This document shows positions 52,163 to 63,751 of a DNA stretch of 64,000 bases, piece after piece. Position 1 is the first letter of the stretch; each line of letters opens with the position of its first letter. Below the pieces are notes generated by a model. It was given only the letters and a program-made list of their open reading frames with translations. It had not been told where the DNA came from and did no database searches. The position numbers were made by a program, and so were the translations under genes. Source of the stretch: CAVRXQ01 sp963831155 (GTDB lineage Bacteria > Actinomycetota > Acidimicrobiia > Acidimicrobiales > Bog-793); the NCBI GenBank assembly GCA_963831155.1, contig CAWHOY010000005.1, positions 248,001-312,000 of the forward strand. The letters are read 5' to 3'.

Positions 52163-52723
52163 GTGCTCGACCCCGGCGACTACTCCTCGGCGTCGGTCGC
52201 AACGTTCCTCGAAGCGGTCGCGCGAGGTGAGCCGGTCCCAGGCGGGGGAGCGGTCGCCGCCCTAGCGGTGGCGATGGCAGCCGCGCTTGTGGCGATGGCA
52301 GCCGCGTTCGCCAAGGACGCTCCGTTCGACGCCGCCTCGATCCTCGCTGAGGCCGACTTGCTCCGTGAGCGAGCCGGCCGCCTGGCCGGCGACGACGCGA
52401 GCGCCTATTTGGTGGTGATCGCGGCGAGGCGCCGGCCGCGCGACGACCCGACGAGAGCCAGCGAGATCGCCTCGGCCGTCAGCGCGGCGTCGGAGGTGCC
52501 GCTCCAGGTGACGAGGATTGGCAGCCGGGTGAACGAACTCGCTATCGACATCGCCGAGCGGGGCAATCCGAACCTCCGCGGCGATGCCTCTACTGCCGCG
52601 CACCTGGCTGCGGCGGCGGCGCGGTCGGCGGCGCTTCTTGTCCGCCTCAACCTTTCTGACGCAGCCGATCCTCGGGTCCAAGAAGCCGACACGCTCGCTG
52701 CTGGCTGTGTCGACCCGTCCTGA
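52163..52723 (+). CDS. fchA: Methenyl-THF cyclohydrolase (FchA / FTCD C-terminal-like)
   Basis: This 186-residue helical protein matches the cyclodeaminase/cyclohydrolase family by SVATFLEAVARGEPVPGGGA near the N-terminus, the following Ala/Met-rich helix, EVPLQVTRIGSRVNELA and NPNLRGDASTAAHLAAAAAR. FchA converts methenyl-THF to formyl-THF, the step next to Fhs. GTG 52163 follows the fhs stop by 2 bases. A methylene-THF dehydrogenase (FolD-type) needed between the MTHFR-like and this enzyme is not in the window and must come from elsewhere. The 121 bp before uvrA hold no other gene. Confidence 0.87.
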   Translation: MLDPGDYSSASVATFLEAVARGEPVPGGGAVAALAVAMAAALVAMAAAFAKDAPFDAASILAEADLLRERAGRLAGDDASAYLVVIAARRRPRDDPTRASEIASAVSAASEVPLQVTRIGSRVNELAIDIAERGNPNLRGDASTAAHLAAAAARSAALLVRLNLSDAADPRVQEADTLAAGCVDPS

Positions 52724-52844
52724 GGGCGCGGGGCAGGGAGCGTCGAGGGTGGCGGGTGATTTGGGGTAGCGACGGTCTGGGACGGCCCTCGTCCTGGCGG
52801 CCGGGCCAACGGCCCCGACACAACCCGCCGGTATCCTCGCCGAG

Positions 52845-55721
<2,877 letters not shown>

Positions 55722-55745
55722 GCATTTGATCCTCGGCTCAGGCCC

Positions 55746-56114
55746 TCAGGCGCTTGATGCGCGCTCGACGCAGAACTCGTTTCCCTCGGGATCACTGAGC
55801 ACAACCCAACCGTGACCGTCTGGAGCGCGGTGGTCCGCGACGAGCGACGCACCGAGGGCGATCAGCCGCTCGACCTCCGCTTCGAGTGACGTCGCGGGAC
55901 GGAGGTCGAGGTGGACGCGGTTCTTCAGCGTCTTGTCTTCGGGGACGCGCTCGAAGAGCAGCCGTGCTTGGTCGTCGCCGAGAGCGCAGATCGCCTCCGG
56001 ATCCTCCAGGAAATCCTCTTCGCTCATCGGAACTCCGAAGGCTTCGCACCACCACTTCGCCAGGCTGAACGGGTCGTGACAGTCGATCGTGACGCTGCGG
56101 ATGGAAAGGTGCAC
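55746..56114 (-). CDS. Glyoxalase/VOC-domain protein
   Basis: This 122-residue single VOC domain reads HLSIRSVTIDCHDPFSLAKWW at the start, with RVHLDLRPATSLEAEVERL in the middle and VVLSDPEGNEFCVE at the end, the usual beta-alpha-beta-beta-beta pattern. GTG 56114 is chosen because AGGAG lies 9 bases upstream; the frame extends further but without family features. It is convergent with uvrA (24 bp apart). Many actinobacterial paralogues have no known substrate. Confidence 0.85.
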   Translation of the reverse strand: MHLSIRSVTIDCHDPFSLAKWWCEAFGVPMSEEDFLEDPEAICALGDDQARLLFERVPEDKTLKNRVHLDLRPATSLEAEVERLIALGASLVADHRAPDGHGWVVLSDPEGNEFCVERASSA

Positions 56115-56603
56115 GTCGGTATCTCCTAGTCGGTCTTGATGGTCTGGCACAGCGCGCGCTGCACGCGGCCCGCCTTCGTCGCGATTGCCCACAAGGGATC
56201 AGCGCGTACCGTCGGAGAACGACCGGCTCGCCGACGTTATCGCGACGGAAAAGTCAGAGAAAGATGAAGAAAGTGCTATGGCGTATCGCGATGTGCGTTG
56301 AGTGCAATCGGATTGCAACAGTCGCGACCGCAATGGTGTGGTCTTCGTCATTAGTCTGCATTGCGTAGCGATCGGCATTGGTTGAAACCGACCCGTCGGA
56401 GTTGCTGCGCGCACCGCCACTCGCGTCGATCCGCGGTCACATCGAAAGGTGGGATCACGTGTCGCTTGCTGAGGGTGGCATGGAAGCACGTTCGGCCCAA
56501 ACCTCGCGCTCTGTAGTCAGCGGAGCCGGTCGTCGTCAGACGAACGGAGAGTCGTGATGATCTTCCTCGTGGTCGATGGCGACCTGGGAACCCCGCGCCG
56601 GCG
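56115..56603. other. Intergenic region of about 490 bp, no gene recognised
   Basis: The stretch between the VOC gene and nadA (both on the reverse strand) is lower in GC than its surroundings around 56220-56400. A reverse open frame at 56199-56489 has no protein-like features. No tRNA, hairpin terminator or repeat was identified by eye. Confidence 0.5.
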
Positions 56604-57749
56604 TCAGACGATCGCCAGCATCCTCTCGAGCGCCAGCCGGGCCGAAGCGGCGGTTTGCTCGTCGACGACGATGCGATTGCGGACGTCGCCTTCGACGAGC
56701 CCCTCGAGCACCCATGCCAGGTGCTGGGGGTCGATGCGGAACATCGTCGAGCACGGACAAACGAGCGGGTCGAGCGAGAGGACTGTCTTTTCGGGGTGCT
56801 CGTTTGCCAGCCGGTGCACAAGATGGATCTCGGTTCCGACTCCGATCTCCGCGCCCTCAGGCGCGGCGTCGACGAAGCGGATAATCGCGTCGGTCGATCC
56901 GACCGCGTCTGCGAGCTCGATGACCTCGTGCGCGCACTCGGGGTGCACGACGACGAGTCCCTGCGGATGCGTGGCGCGGAACGCCTCGACATGTGTCGTC
57001 TTGAACCTCTGGTGGACCGAGCAGTGACCCTTCCAGAGCAGAAACGTCGCCCCTTTCACGTCGACGTCATCGAGACCACCGAATTCTCGACGCGGATCCC
57101 ACACCGCCATATCTGAGGCGTCGAACCCGAGCGCGTAGGCGGTGTTGCGGCCGAGGTGTTGGTCGGGGAAAAAGAGCACCTTGCGAGTGCTCGACCGGAC
57201 GAGTTCGACGAGCGGAGCGCCGGCAGGGAGATCTGTCCCGACGCGAAGCGCCCAACGCACGGCGGCGGCCGCGTTCGATGACGTGCAGACGGTGCCGCCA
57301 CGGTCACCGACGAACGCCTTCAACGCCGCGGAGGAGTTCATGTAGGTGACCGGCACGATCGCTTCGAGATCGGTGACCTTGCCGAGCTCAGCCCAGGCCT
57401 GCTCGACCTCGTCGAGATCAGCCATGTCGGCCATCGAGCATCCAGCGTTCAAGTCAGGGAGGATCACCTGTTGGTTCGGCCGGGTGAGAACGTCGGCGGC
57501 CTCGGCCATGAACGTCACCCCGCAAAAGACGACGAACTCGGCTCGTTCTTGTTCGGCGGCGAAGCGCGAGAGCCCGAATGAGTCTCCCCTTGCGTCCGCC
57601 CAGCGCATCACCTCGTCGCGCTGGTAGTGGTGGCCAAGGATGACGACGCGCTCACCGAGTTTTGTGCGCGCCGCGCCAATCATCTCCGCGAGCTCGTCAT
57701 CCGTCGCGTCGGCATACCGCTGCGGGAGCGGCGTCTGGAGGCGGAACAT
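56604..57749 (-). CDS. nadA: Quinolinate synthase A
   Basis: This 381-residue protein has the NadA triad of pseudo-repeats: VVILGHHYQRDEVMRWAD, FCGVTFMAEAADVL, LPDLNAGCSMADM, FFPDQHLGRNTAY, LVVVHPECAHEVIELAD and LVCPCSTMFRIDPQHLAWVL. The 4Fe-4S ligands are the Cys of AGCSMAD (C104), of HPECAHE and of the CPCS motif. The length and the KGHCSVHQRF insert fit the longer Bacillus/actinobacterial type. It condenses iminoaspartate with dihydroxyacetone phosphate to quinolinate for NAD synthesis. NadB and NadC are not nearby. ATG 57749; it is divergent from uvrC. Confidence 0.95.
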   Translation of the reverse strand: MFRLQTPLPQRYADATDDELAEMIGAARTKLGERVVILGHHYQRDEVMRWADARGDSFGLSRFAAEQERAEFVVFCGVTFMAEAADVLTRPNQQVILPDLNAGCSMADMADLDEVEQAWAELGKVTDLEAIVPVTYMNSSAALKAFVGDRGGTVCTSSNAAAAVRWALRVGTDLPAGAPLVELVRSSTRKVLFFPDQHLGRNTAYALGFDASDMAVWDPRREFGGLDDVDVKGATFLLWKGHCSVHQRFKTTHVEAFRATHPQGLVVVHPECAHEVIELADAVGSTDAIIRFVDAAPEGAEIGVGTEIHLVHRLANEHPEKTVLSLDPLVCPCSTMFRIDPQHLAWVLEGLVEGDVRNRIVVDEQTAASARLALERMLAIV

Positions 57750-57878
57750 GGGCCTCTTTCTGTCCGTTTGCGCTTCGCTTGCGGCCGGCGGGGACAGCCT
57801 GGTCGCCCGTCCGCGGGGTTGTCGGCCACGAAGCTCGTATGTCTGCCGGAATACCAGGCCGGCGTAGCCTCAAGGTTA

Positions 57879-59780
57879 GTGCTCGAGCGGCCAAGAGACG
57901 TCCCCGACGCGCCGGGCTCCTACCAGTTCAACGACCGGGACGGACGCGTGATCTATGTCGGCAAGGCGCGCTCGCTGCGCAGCCGCCTCGCCAACTACTT
58001 CGGCGACCCCGCCGGCCTGCCACCGCGTACCCAGCAGATGCTCGATCGGGCGGCGTCAGTTGAGTGGATCCAGGTGCGCTCCGACGTCGAGGCGATCATG
58101 CTCGAGTACAACCTCATCAAGGAGCACCGGCCGCGCTTCAACATCCGCCTCGTCGACGACAAGAGCTACCCATACCTCGCGATCACGATGGACGAGGAGT
58201 GGCCCCGAGCGATGGTGGTGCGTGGAGCGAAGCGCAAGGGCACGCGCTACTTCGGCCCGTACGCGCACGCCTACGCGCTGAGAGAGACCCTCGATTCGCT
58301 CCTGCGCTCGTTTCCCATCCGCAGCTGCTCGAACGCGAAGTACGGCCGTCACGTCCGCCTCGGTCGCCCGTGCTTGCTTTTCCACATCGAGCGGTGTTCG
58401 GGACCCTGTGTCGGGGAGGTCGACAAAGACACGTACCGCGAGTTTCTGGACGACCTGGCGCGCTTTTTGGAAGGAGACACGAAGGCGGTGCTCTCCCGCC
58501 TCGAGCGCCAGATGCACGACGCCGCGGAGCGCGAAGAGTTCGAACTGGCGGCGCGTCTTCGCGACCAGCTCGAATCGGCTCGACTTGCGAGCGAGCGCCA
58601 AGACATCGTCGCCGCGGCCGGTGACGACCTCGATGTCTTCGGGATCGCCGACGCCGAACTCGAAGCGGCCGTTCAGGTCCTGCACGTCCGTCACGGACTG
58701 CTCGTCGGACGACACGGCTTCATCTTGGAGAAGGTCGAGGCGCTGTCCACGCCCGATCTCTACCAGCGCGTCCTCGAACAGCACTTCGCCGAGACTCCGT
58801 TGGGCGTCGCGCGCGAGATCCTCGTCCGAACGCAGCCGACCGATGTCGAGACGTATGCGACGTGGTTGTCGGAGCGACGCGGCGGTCCCGTCTCGATCAA
58901 GGTGCCCCAGCGCGGCCGCAAGCGCGCGCTGGTCGACGTCGCGGAGAACAACGCGAGAGAACAGCTCGCCCGTCATCGCACGCGACGTGCGACGGATCTG
59001 TCGAGTCGCGCCCGCGCCCTCGAGCAGCTGCGGGAGTACTTGGGGCTGCGGGAGGCGCCACTTCGGATCGAGTGTTACGACATGAGCCACCTGCAAGGCA
59101 GCGACTATGTCGGGTCGATGGTCGTCATGGAAGACGGCCTGATGAAACGGAGCGATTACCGCCACTTCAAGGTGCGCGCCGTCGCCGGCAGCGATGACTA
59201 CGCGGCGATGGGCGAGGTGCTCGAACGGCGGCTCCGTCGGATTGCCGAGCCGAAGTCCGAGACAGCGGAAGCAGCCGGCAGGCGCAGACCCCGTCGCTTC
59301 GCCTATCCACCCCAGCTGTTGCTGCTCGACGGCGGAAAAGGTCAGCTGAGCGTCGGGGTGCGCGTCGTCGAAGAGCTCGGGCTCTCCGATCGGCTCGAGG
59401 TGGCGTCGCTCGCCAAGCAGTTCGAGGAGGTGTTCGTCCCCGGCCGCCCGGATCCGATCCGCATCCCACGCGATTCCGAAGCGATCTATCTGTTGGAGGA
59501 GCTGCGCGATGAAGCGCACCGTTTCGCGATCGGCTACCACCGCTCCCTCCGAGCGCGCAGGATGCGACCTGACCCGCTCGCCGACGTGCCGGGCCTCGGC
59601 GCAAGCCGGCGCCGTCGCTTGCTCTCTGATTTCGGGTCGCTACGGGCGCTGCGCGCCGCCTCGCACGATCAACTGCTCGCGCTGAGCTGGCTGCCCGATG
59701 CCGTCGGGGAGGCGGTCTTCGGTCGCCTCCATCCCGATGCCGAGTTCGTTCGTTCGAGTCGGGAGGCGCAGTCGGCGTGA
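57879..59780 (+). CDS. uvrC: Excinuclease ABC subunit C
   Basis: This 633-residue UvrC has an N-terminal GIY-YIG nuclease (GSYQFNDRDGRVIYVGKARS), a zinc/cysteine segment (RPCLLFHIERCSGPCVG), a UVR domain (DAAEREEFELAARLRDQLES), the RNase-H-like C-terminal nuclease (IECYDMSHLQGSDYVGSMVV) and tandem helix-hairpin-helix motifs (LADVPGLGASRRRRLL). It makes the dual incisions in excision repair. GTG 57879 fits the family start; the frame is open upstream as antisense of nadA. It overlaps the next gene by 4 bp. Confidence 0.96.
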   Translation: MLERPRDVPDAPGSYQFNDRDGRVIYVGKARSLRSRLANYFGDPAGLPPRTQQMLDRAASVEWIQVRSDVEAIMLEYNLIKEHRPRFNIRLVDDKSYPYLAITMDEEWPRAMVVRGAKRKGTRYFGPYAHAYALRETLDSLLRSFPIRSCSNAKYGRHVRLGRPCLLFHIERCSGPCVGEVDKDTYREFLDDLARFLEGDTKAVLSRLERQMHDAAEREEFELAARLRDQLESARLASERQDIVAAAGDDLDVFGIADAELEAAVQVLHVRHGLLVGRHGFILEKVEALSTPDLYQRVLEQHFAETPLGVAREILVRTQPTDVETYATWLSERRGGPVSIKVPQRGRKRALVDVAENNAREQLARHRTRRATDLSSRARALEQLREYLGLREAPLRIECYDMSHLQGSDYVGSMVVMEDGLMKRSDYRHFKVRAVAGSDDYAAMGEVLERRLRRIAEPKSETAEAAGRRRPRRFAYPPQLLLLDGGKGQLSVGVRVVEELGLSDRLEVASLAKQFEEVFVPGRPDPIRIPRDSEAIYLLEELRDEAHRFAIGYHRSLRARRMRPDPLADVPGLGASRRRRLLSDFGSLRALRAASHDQLLALSWLPDAVGEAVFGRLHPDAEFVRSSREAQSA

Positions 59781-60547
59781 GCGCGATGCGACCCGCCGAC
59801 GCCGTCGGTCCGGAGTCGGCGTCCGCCGAAGTCTGGGACGCCAACGCGACCTGGTGGAAGGAGACCTTCACCGACGGTGCCGACCAAGAGTACGAAATCG
59901 AGATCCTGCCGCTCGTCGCGGCAGAACTGTTCGGTCGCCGGCGGATCGTCGATATCGGCTGTGGCGAGGGCCAAGTGGCGCGCCGACTGGCGGAGGATGG
60001 CGCGGCAATCGTCGGCGTCGACCCGTCTTGCGAACAGTTGAAGAATGCGCTCGTCGGATCCCGGGTGGAGATCGCCTACGTACAAGCGATCGGGGAGGCG
60101 CTGCCACTGCGTTCTCGGAGCATCGACGCGGCGGTGTGCTGCCTCGTCATCGAGCACACCCTCGATACCGACGCGGTGCTCGCCGAGGCGGCGCGCATCC
60201 TCGCCCCCGGCGGGCGATTCCTGCTGCTCGTCAATCACCCGGCGTTCCAGGGTCCCGGCAGCGGCTTCGTCGACGACCAGATCCTCGACGAGCGCTACTG
60301 GCGCGTCGGGCCGTATCTCAAAGAACAGTGGGTAATCGAGAACGTGGACTCGGCGGTTTCCCTCGGCTTCAGCCACCGCCCGCTCTCCCGCTACATCAAC
60401 CCCGCCGTCGACGCCGGCCTCGTGCTGACGCGCCTCATCGAGCCATCGCCCCGGCGCGAGCTCCTGGATGGCTCGAGCGACCCTGAGTTCGAGGCGACGA
60501 TCCCGCGACTGTGCGCGATGCGATTCGAGCGTCCCTTGTCGAGCTGA
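59777..60547 (+). CDS. Class I SAM-dependent methyltransferase
   Basis: This 256-residue protein has the SAM loop VDIGCGEGQVARRLAEDG, the acidic end of strand 2 (IVGVDPS), the segment AIGEALPLRSRSIDAAVCCL and the post-motif APGGRFLLLVNHPAF, i.e. the UbiE/Methyltransf_11 type. GTG 59777 overlaps uvrC by 4 bp. Acceptor unknown; the pairing with uvrC and rapZ seems to be positional. Confidence 0.87.
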   Translation: MSAMRPADAVGPESASAEVWDANATWWKETFTDGADQEYEIEILPLVAAELFGRRRIVDIGCGEGQVARRLAEDGAAIVGVDPSCEQLKNALVGSRVEIAYVQAIGEALPLRSRSIDAAVCCLVIEHTLDTDAVLAEAARILAPGGRFLLLVNHPAFQGPGSGFVDDQILDERYWRVGPYLKEQWVIENVDSAVSLGFSHRPLSRYINPAVDAGLVLTRLIEPSPRRELLDGSSDPEFEATIPRLCAMRFERPLSS

Positions 60548-60655
60548 TGGGACGGCACCTGGCTGACCTAGGCCATTCGGTGGAGTCGATCTCGGTTGGG
60601 AAGACGACTGCGCCCGGTTCCCAGATGGGAAGATCGCGATGGAGGTCGCGCCGCG

Positions 60656-61510
60656 ATGGCTGAGTACCTGATCGTCGGGGGGATGTCGGGAGCCGGCCGC
60701 TCGACAGCAGCCGCCACCCTCGAGGACCTCGGCTGGTTCGTCATCGACAACCTCCCGGGTGCGTTGATCGGCAAGGTCGCGGAGCTCGGCGGCCAACGAG
60801 GCGGCGAGTTTGACCGATTCTGCTTCGTCGTCGGGCGCGGTGGTCCGGAATCGCTGAGCGAGATCGTCCCAGCGATCGAGGAGCTGCGCGCCTCGGGAGC
60901 CCGCGTGCGGGTTCTTTTCCTCGACGCCGCGGACGACGTGCTCGTCCGCCGGTTCTCCGGGACGCGCCGGCGTCACCCGCTCGAGGCAGAAGGCGTGGTC
61001 GACGCGATCAGGAACGAGCGCGAGCTCCTCGCGCCGCTGCGCTCGGAGGCCGACGCGGTGGTCGACACGAGCGAGACGAACGTCCACGAGCTGCGCGCTC
61101 GCCTCGTCGAGCTGTACGCCGGACGGACGGCGGCGGGCGCGATGGAGACGTCGGTCGTCTCGTTCGGCTTCAAAAACGGCTTGCCGCTCGACGCCGATCT
61201 TGTCTTCGACGTCAGGTTCTTGCCTAATCCGCACTGGGTCGACGCACTGCGTCCGCACAGCGGCCTGGACGCGGACGTGCGTGAATACGTGCTCTCGTCT
61301 CCTGAGGCGGTGGAGTTCCTCGAGCGCATCGGGTCGATGGTCGAGTTCCTGCTGCCGTCCTACGCGCGGGAGGGGAAGTCGTACCTTTCGATCGCCATCG
61401 GCTGTACCGGGGGGCGCCACCGTTCCGTCGTCCTCGCCGAGGAGCTCGCCACCCGCCTCCGCAAAGACGGGTACGAGCCGTCGGTGCACCACCGAGACAT
61501 CACTCGGTGA
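60656..61510 (+). CDS. rapZ: RapZ/YvcJ-family nucleotide-binding protein
   Basis: This 284-residue protein has the P-loop VGGMSGAGRSTAAATLEDLG (Arg in place of Lys, as in several actinobacterial members), then FVIDNLPGALIGK, RVLFLDAADDVLVRRFSGTRR and the C-terminal SFGFKNGLPLDADLVFDVRF and AIGCTGGRHRSVVLAEEL. RapZ binds GlcN6P and guides RNase E in E. coli; the actinobacterial function is not established. ATG 60656. It overlaps yvcK by 4 bp, the classic pairing. Confidence 0.93.
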   Translation: MAEYLIVGGMSGAGRSTAAATLEDLGWFVIDNLPGALIGKVAELGGQRGGEFDRFCFVVGRGGPESLSEIVPAIEELRASGARVRVLFLDAADDVLVRRFSGTRRRHPLEAEGVVDAIRNERELLAPLRSEADAVVDTSETNVHELRARLVELYAGRTAAGAMETSVVSFGFKNGLPLDADLVFDVRFLPNPHWVDALRPHSGLDADVREYVLSSPEAVEFLERIGSMVEFLLPSYAREGKSYLSIAIGCTGGRHRSVVLAEELATRLRKDGYEPSVHHRDITR

Positions 61511-62427
61511 ATCCCGAGGACTTCGCCGCGGTCGTGGACGACGCGAGCCTCCACCGCGACGGACCGCGCGCGGTCGCGATCGGCGGCGGACACGGACTCG
61601 CCCGCACGCTCAGAGCGTTGCGCGAGTACGCGAGCAGTATCACGGCGATCGTTTCGGTCGCCGACGACGGAGGCTCGAGCGGCCGCCTCCGTGAGGCGTT
61701 CGGTATGCCAGCCCCGGGAGACGTTCGGCGCTGCATCGGCGCGTTGTTGCCGGCCCGGTCCGCACTCGGCGACGCGCTCGAATACCGGTTCGGGGCCGGC
61801 GAACTCGGCGGGCACGCCTTTGGAAACGTGCTCCTCGCCGCGCTCGCCGCGACGACCGGCGACTTCGCTTCGGGTGTCGCGGAGTGCTGCGCGATCCTGC
61901 GTACCGTTGGCAGCGTCGTCCCGGCGACCGACATCCCCGTGGTGCTGAAGGCGACGGTCCACGGCTCGGAGCTGCAGGGTCAGGCCCGCATCAAGATGAC
62001 CGAGGGCGTGACGTCTGTTTCACTCGTCCCCGAAGATGCGCCGGTGCCCGTCGCCGCGATCGAGGCGATCGAACATGCCGATCAGATCGTCATCGGTCCC
62101 GGTTCGCTCTTCACGAGCGTGCTCGCCGCGCTCGCGCCGGCGCCCATCGGCGCCGCGTTGGCCAGGACGTCGGCGCGGCGAATCTACGTCTGCAACCTTC
62201 ACGGGCAGGTCCCGGAAACGACTGGATTCGACGCCGCCGCGCATGTCGCGGCGCTGATCCGCCACGGGGTCGTGCCCGACGCCGTGATCTGCGACCGGGA
62301 GCAGATGGAACTCGGCGTGCTGCCAGAAGGCGTGCGTGTCGTGATCAGCTCGGTCGCTAGCCATGATGGCTTCGTCCACGACGAGCGCGCGCTCGCCCGC
62401 GCACTCGTCACCGCGGCGAACAGCTGA
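61507..62427 (+). CDS. yvcK: YvcK/CofD-like gluconeogenesis factor
   Basis: This 306-residue protein has AIGGGHGLARTLRALREY, the signature VADDGGSSGRLREAF, APGDVRRCIGAL, GHAFGNVLLAALAA and IGPGSLFTSVLAAL. YvcK binds UDP-sugars and controls cell wall precursor flux and growth on gluconeogenic carbon sources. GTG 61507 overlaps rapZ. In most Gram-positive genomes whiA follows; here a TnpB remnant and gap follow instead. Confidence 0.93.
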   Translation: MNPEDFAAVVDDASLHRDGPRAVAIGGGHGLARTLRALREYASSITAIVSVADDGGSSGRLREAFGMPAPGDVRRCIGALLPARSALGDALEYRFGAGELGGHAFGNVLLAALAATTGDFASGVAECCAILRTVGSVVPATDIPVVLKATVHGSELQGQARIKMTEGVTSVSLVPEDAPVPVAAIEAIEHADQIVIGPGSLFTSVLAALAPAPIGAALARTSARRIYVCNLHGQVPETTGFDAAAHVAALIRHGVVPDAVICDREQMELGVLPEGVRVVISSVASHDGFVHDERALARALVTAANS

Positions 62428-62470
62428 CGCAGACCCCCTCGATGAGGCTCCCTCTCCCGACGATACGCAC

Positions 62471-62560
62471 GTGGCACAAGCCGACCGCACCTTCAAGTGC
62501 CTTCTGTATCCGACCGCCCGCCAAGAGCAGCTTCTAACGCGGCTTCTTGAACTTGGGCCG
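62471..62560 (+). pseudogene. Remnant of IS200/IS605 TnpB (OrfB) N-terminus
   Basis: The frame from GTG 62471 reads about 30 residues like the start of TnpB (ADRTFKCLLYPTARQEQLL, then TRLLELG), and then loses similarity; the frame stops at 62617. No RuvC domain, zinc finger, TnpA or element end was seen. It fills part of the 304-bp yvcK-gap interval (62428-62731). The remainder shows no gene. Confidence 0.6.
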
Positions 62561-62731
62561 CCACGGGCCGGCAGCCTCTCGCTGCGCAGGGTCGAAGCCG
62601 GCCCAGTGCCCCGTTAGCCTCTGGCGAAGGACGTGGTTGGCCGCGAGTCCCAACTGGCGCGGCGCTGGTCGCGACACCGAGAGTCAAGTCACGGGTCTCG
62701 GTCCACATGCGAACAGAAAGATGGTGACGTG

Positions 62732-63751
62732 ATGACGGTACGGGTCGGCATCAACGGATTCGGAAGGATCGGGAGGAACTTCCTTCGCGCGTCTCGAGAG
62801 TCGTCCTCGGCGATCGAGATCGTCGCGGTCAACGATCTCCTCTCGCCGGAGGTCAACGCCCACCTCCTCCGTTATGACTCGACGTATCGGCGTTTCCCCG
62901 GCACGGTCGAGGTGAAGGGGAGCGACCTCGTCGTCGACGGCAAGACGATCACGGTCTTCGCGGAGAAGGACCCTGCGCAGCTCAAGTGGTCCGAGGTCGG
63001 TGCCGACGTCGTCATCGAATCGACCGGCCGGTTCACCAAGCGCGACGCCGCAGCCGCCCACCTGCAGGGTGGCGCGAAGCGCGTCATCATCTCCGCACCG
63101 TCAAACGACGCCGACGCGACGTTCGTCGTCGGTGTCAACGATACGGAATTCGATCCACAGCGCCATGTCGTCATCTCGAACGCCTCCTGCACGACGAACT
63201 GCTTCGTTCCGATGATGAAGGTGCTCGACGATGCGTTCGGGATCGACAAGGGAATGATGACGACGGTGCACGCGTACACGAACGACCAATCGCTCCTCGA
63301 TCTGGCGCGCGAAAACTTGCACCGCGCGCGGGCGGCCGCCGTGAACATCGTGCCGACGACGACCGGCGCTGCGCGCGCGACGGGCCTTGTGATGACGAAC
63401 ATGAAGGGCCGTCTGGATGGCACCTCGCTCCGCGTGCCGTTGCCGGTCGGTTCGATCACCGACTGGACGGGGATCCTCAACGCCGAGGCCGACGTCGCCG
63501 CGATCAACGCCGCGTTCAAACAGGCGGCTGGCTCTGGACCGCTGTCGAGGGTCCTCGTCTACAACGAGGACCCGATCGTCTCATCGGACATCGTCGGCTC
63601 GCCGGCGTCCTGCACCTTCGACGCGGGAATGACGATGACGATGCCCCTCGACGGGGCAAAGTCGCTCGCGAAGGTCTTCGGCTGGTACGACAACGAGTGG
63701 GGCTACTCGCACCGCCTCGTCGATCTCGCCGCAATCGTCGGCGCGGCGTGA
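62732..63751 (+). CDS. gap: Glyceraldehyde-3-phosphate dehydrogenase
   Basis: This 339-residue enzyme has the NAD loop VGINGFGRIGRNFLR, IVAVNDLLSPE at the end of strand 2, catalytic C153 in ISNASCTTNC, the base His in TTVHAYTNDQ, and the C-terminal GWYDNEWGYSHRLVDL. It oxidises glyceraldehyde-3-phosphate to 1,3-bisphosphoglycerate. ATG 62732 is preferred; GTG 62729 is adjacent in frame. It overlaps pgk by 4 bp, as in many glycolytic operons. Confidence 0.97.
   Translation: MTVRVGINGFGRIGRNFLRASRESSSAIEIVAVNDLLSPEVNAHLLRYDSTYRRFPGTVEVKGSDLVVDGKTITVFAEKDPAQLKWSEVGADVVIESTGRFTKRDAAAAHLQGGAKRVIISAPSNDADATFVVGVNDTEFDPQRHVVISNASCTTNCFVPMMKVLDDAFGIDKGMMTTVHAYTNDQSLLDLARENLHRARAAAVNIVPTTTGAARATGLVMTNMKGRLDGTSLRVPLPVGSITDWTGILNAEADVAAINAAFKQAAGSGPLSRVLVYNEDPIVSSDIVGSPASCTFDAGMTMTMPLDGAKSLAKVFGWYDNEWGYSHRLVDLAAIVGAA

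Noticed and set aside
52268..52309. 21-bp tandem repeat inside fchA (two copies of a VAMAAA-encoding unit)
   Set aside because: The protein length and alignment to the family look normal without a duplication, so the repeat is probably coincidence in an Ala/Met helix.
56199..56489. Reverse ORF of 96 codons between the VOC gene and nadA
   Set aside because: No ribosome binding site, biased composition and no protein-like pattern.
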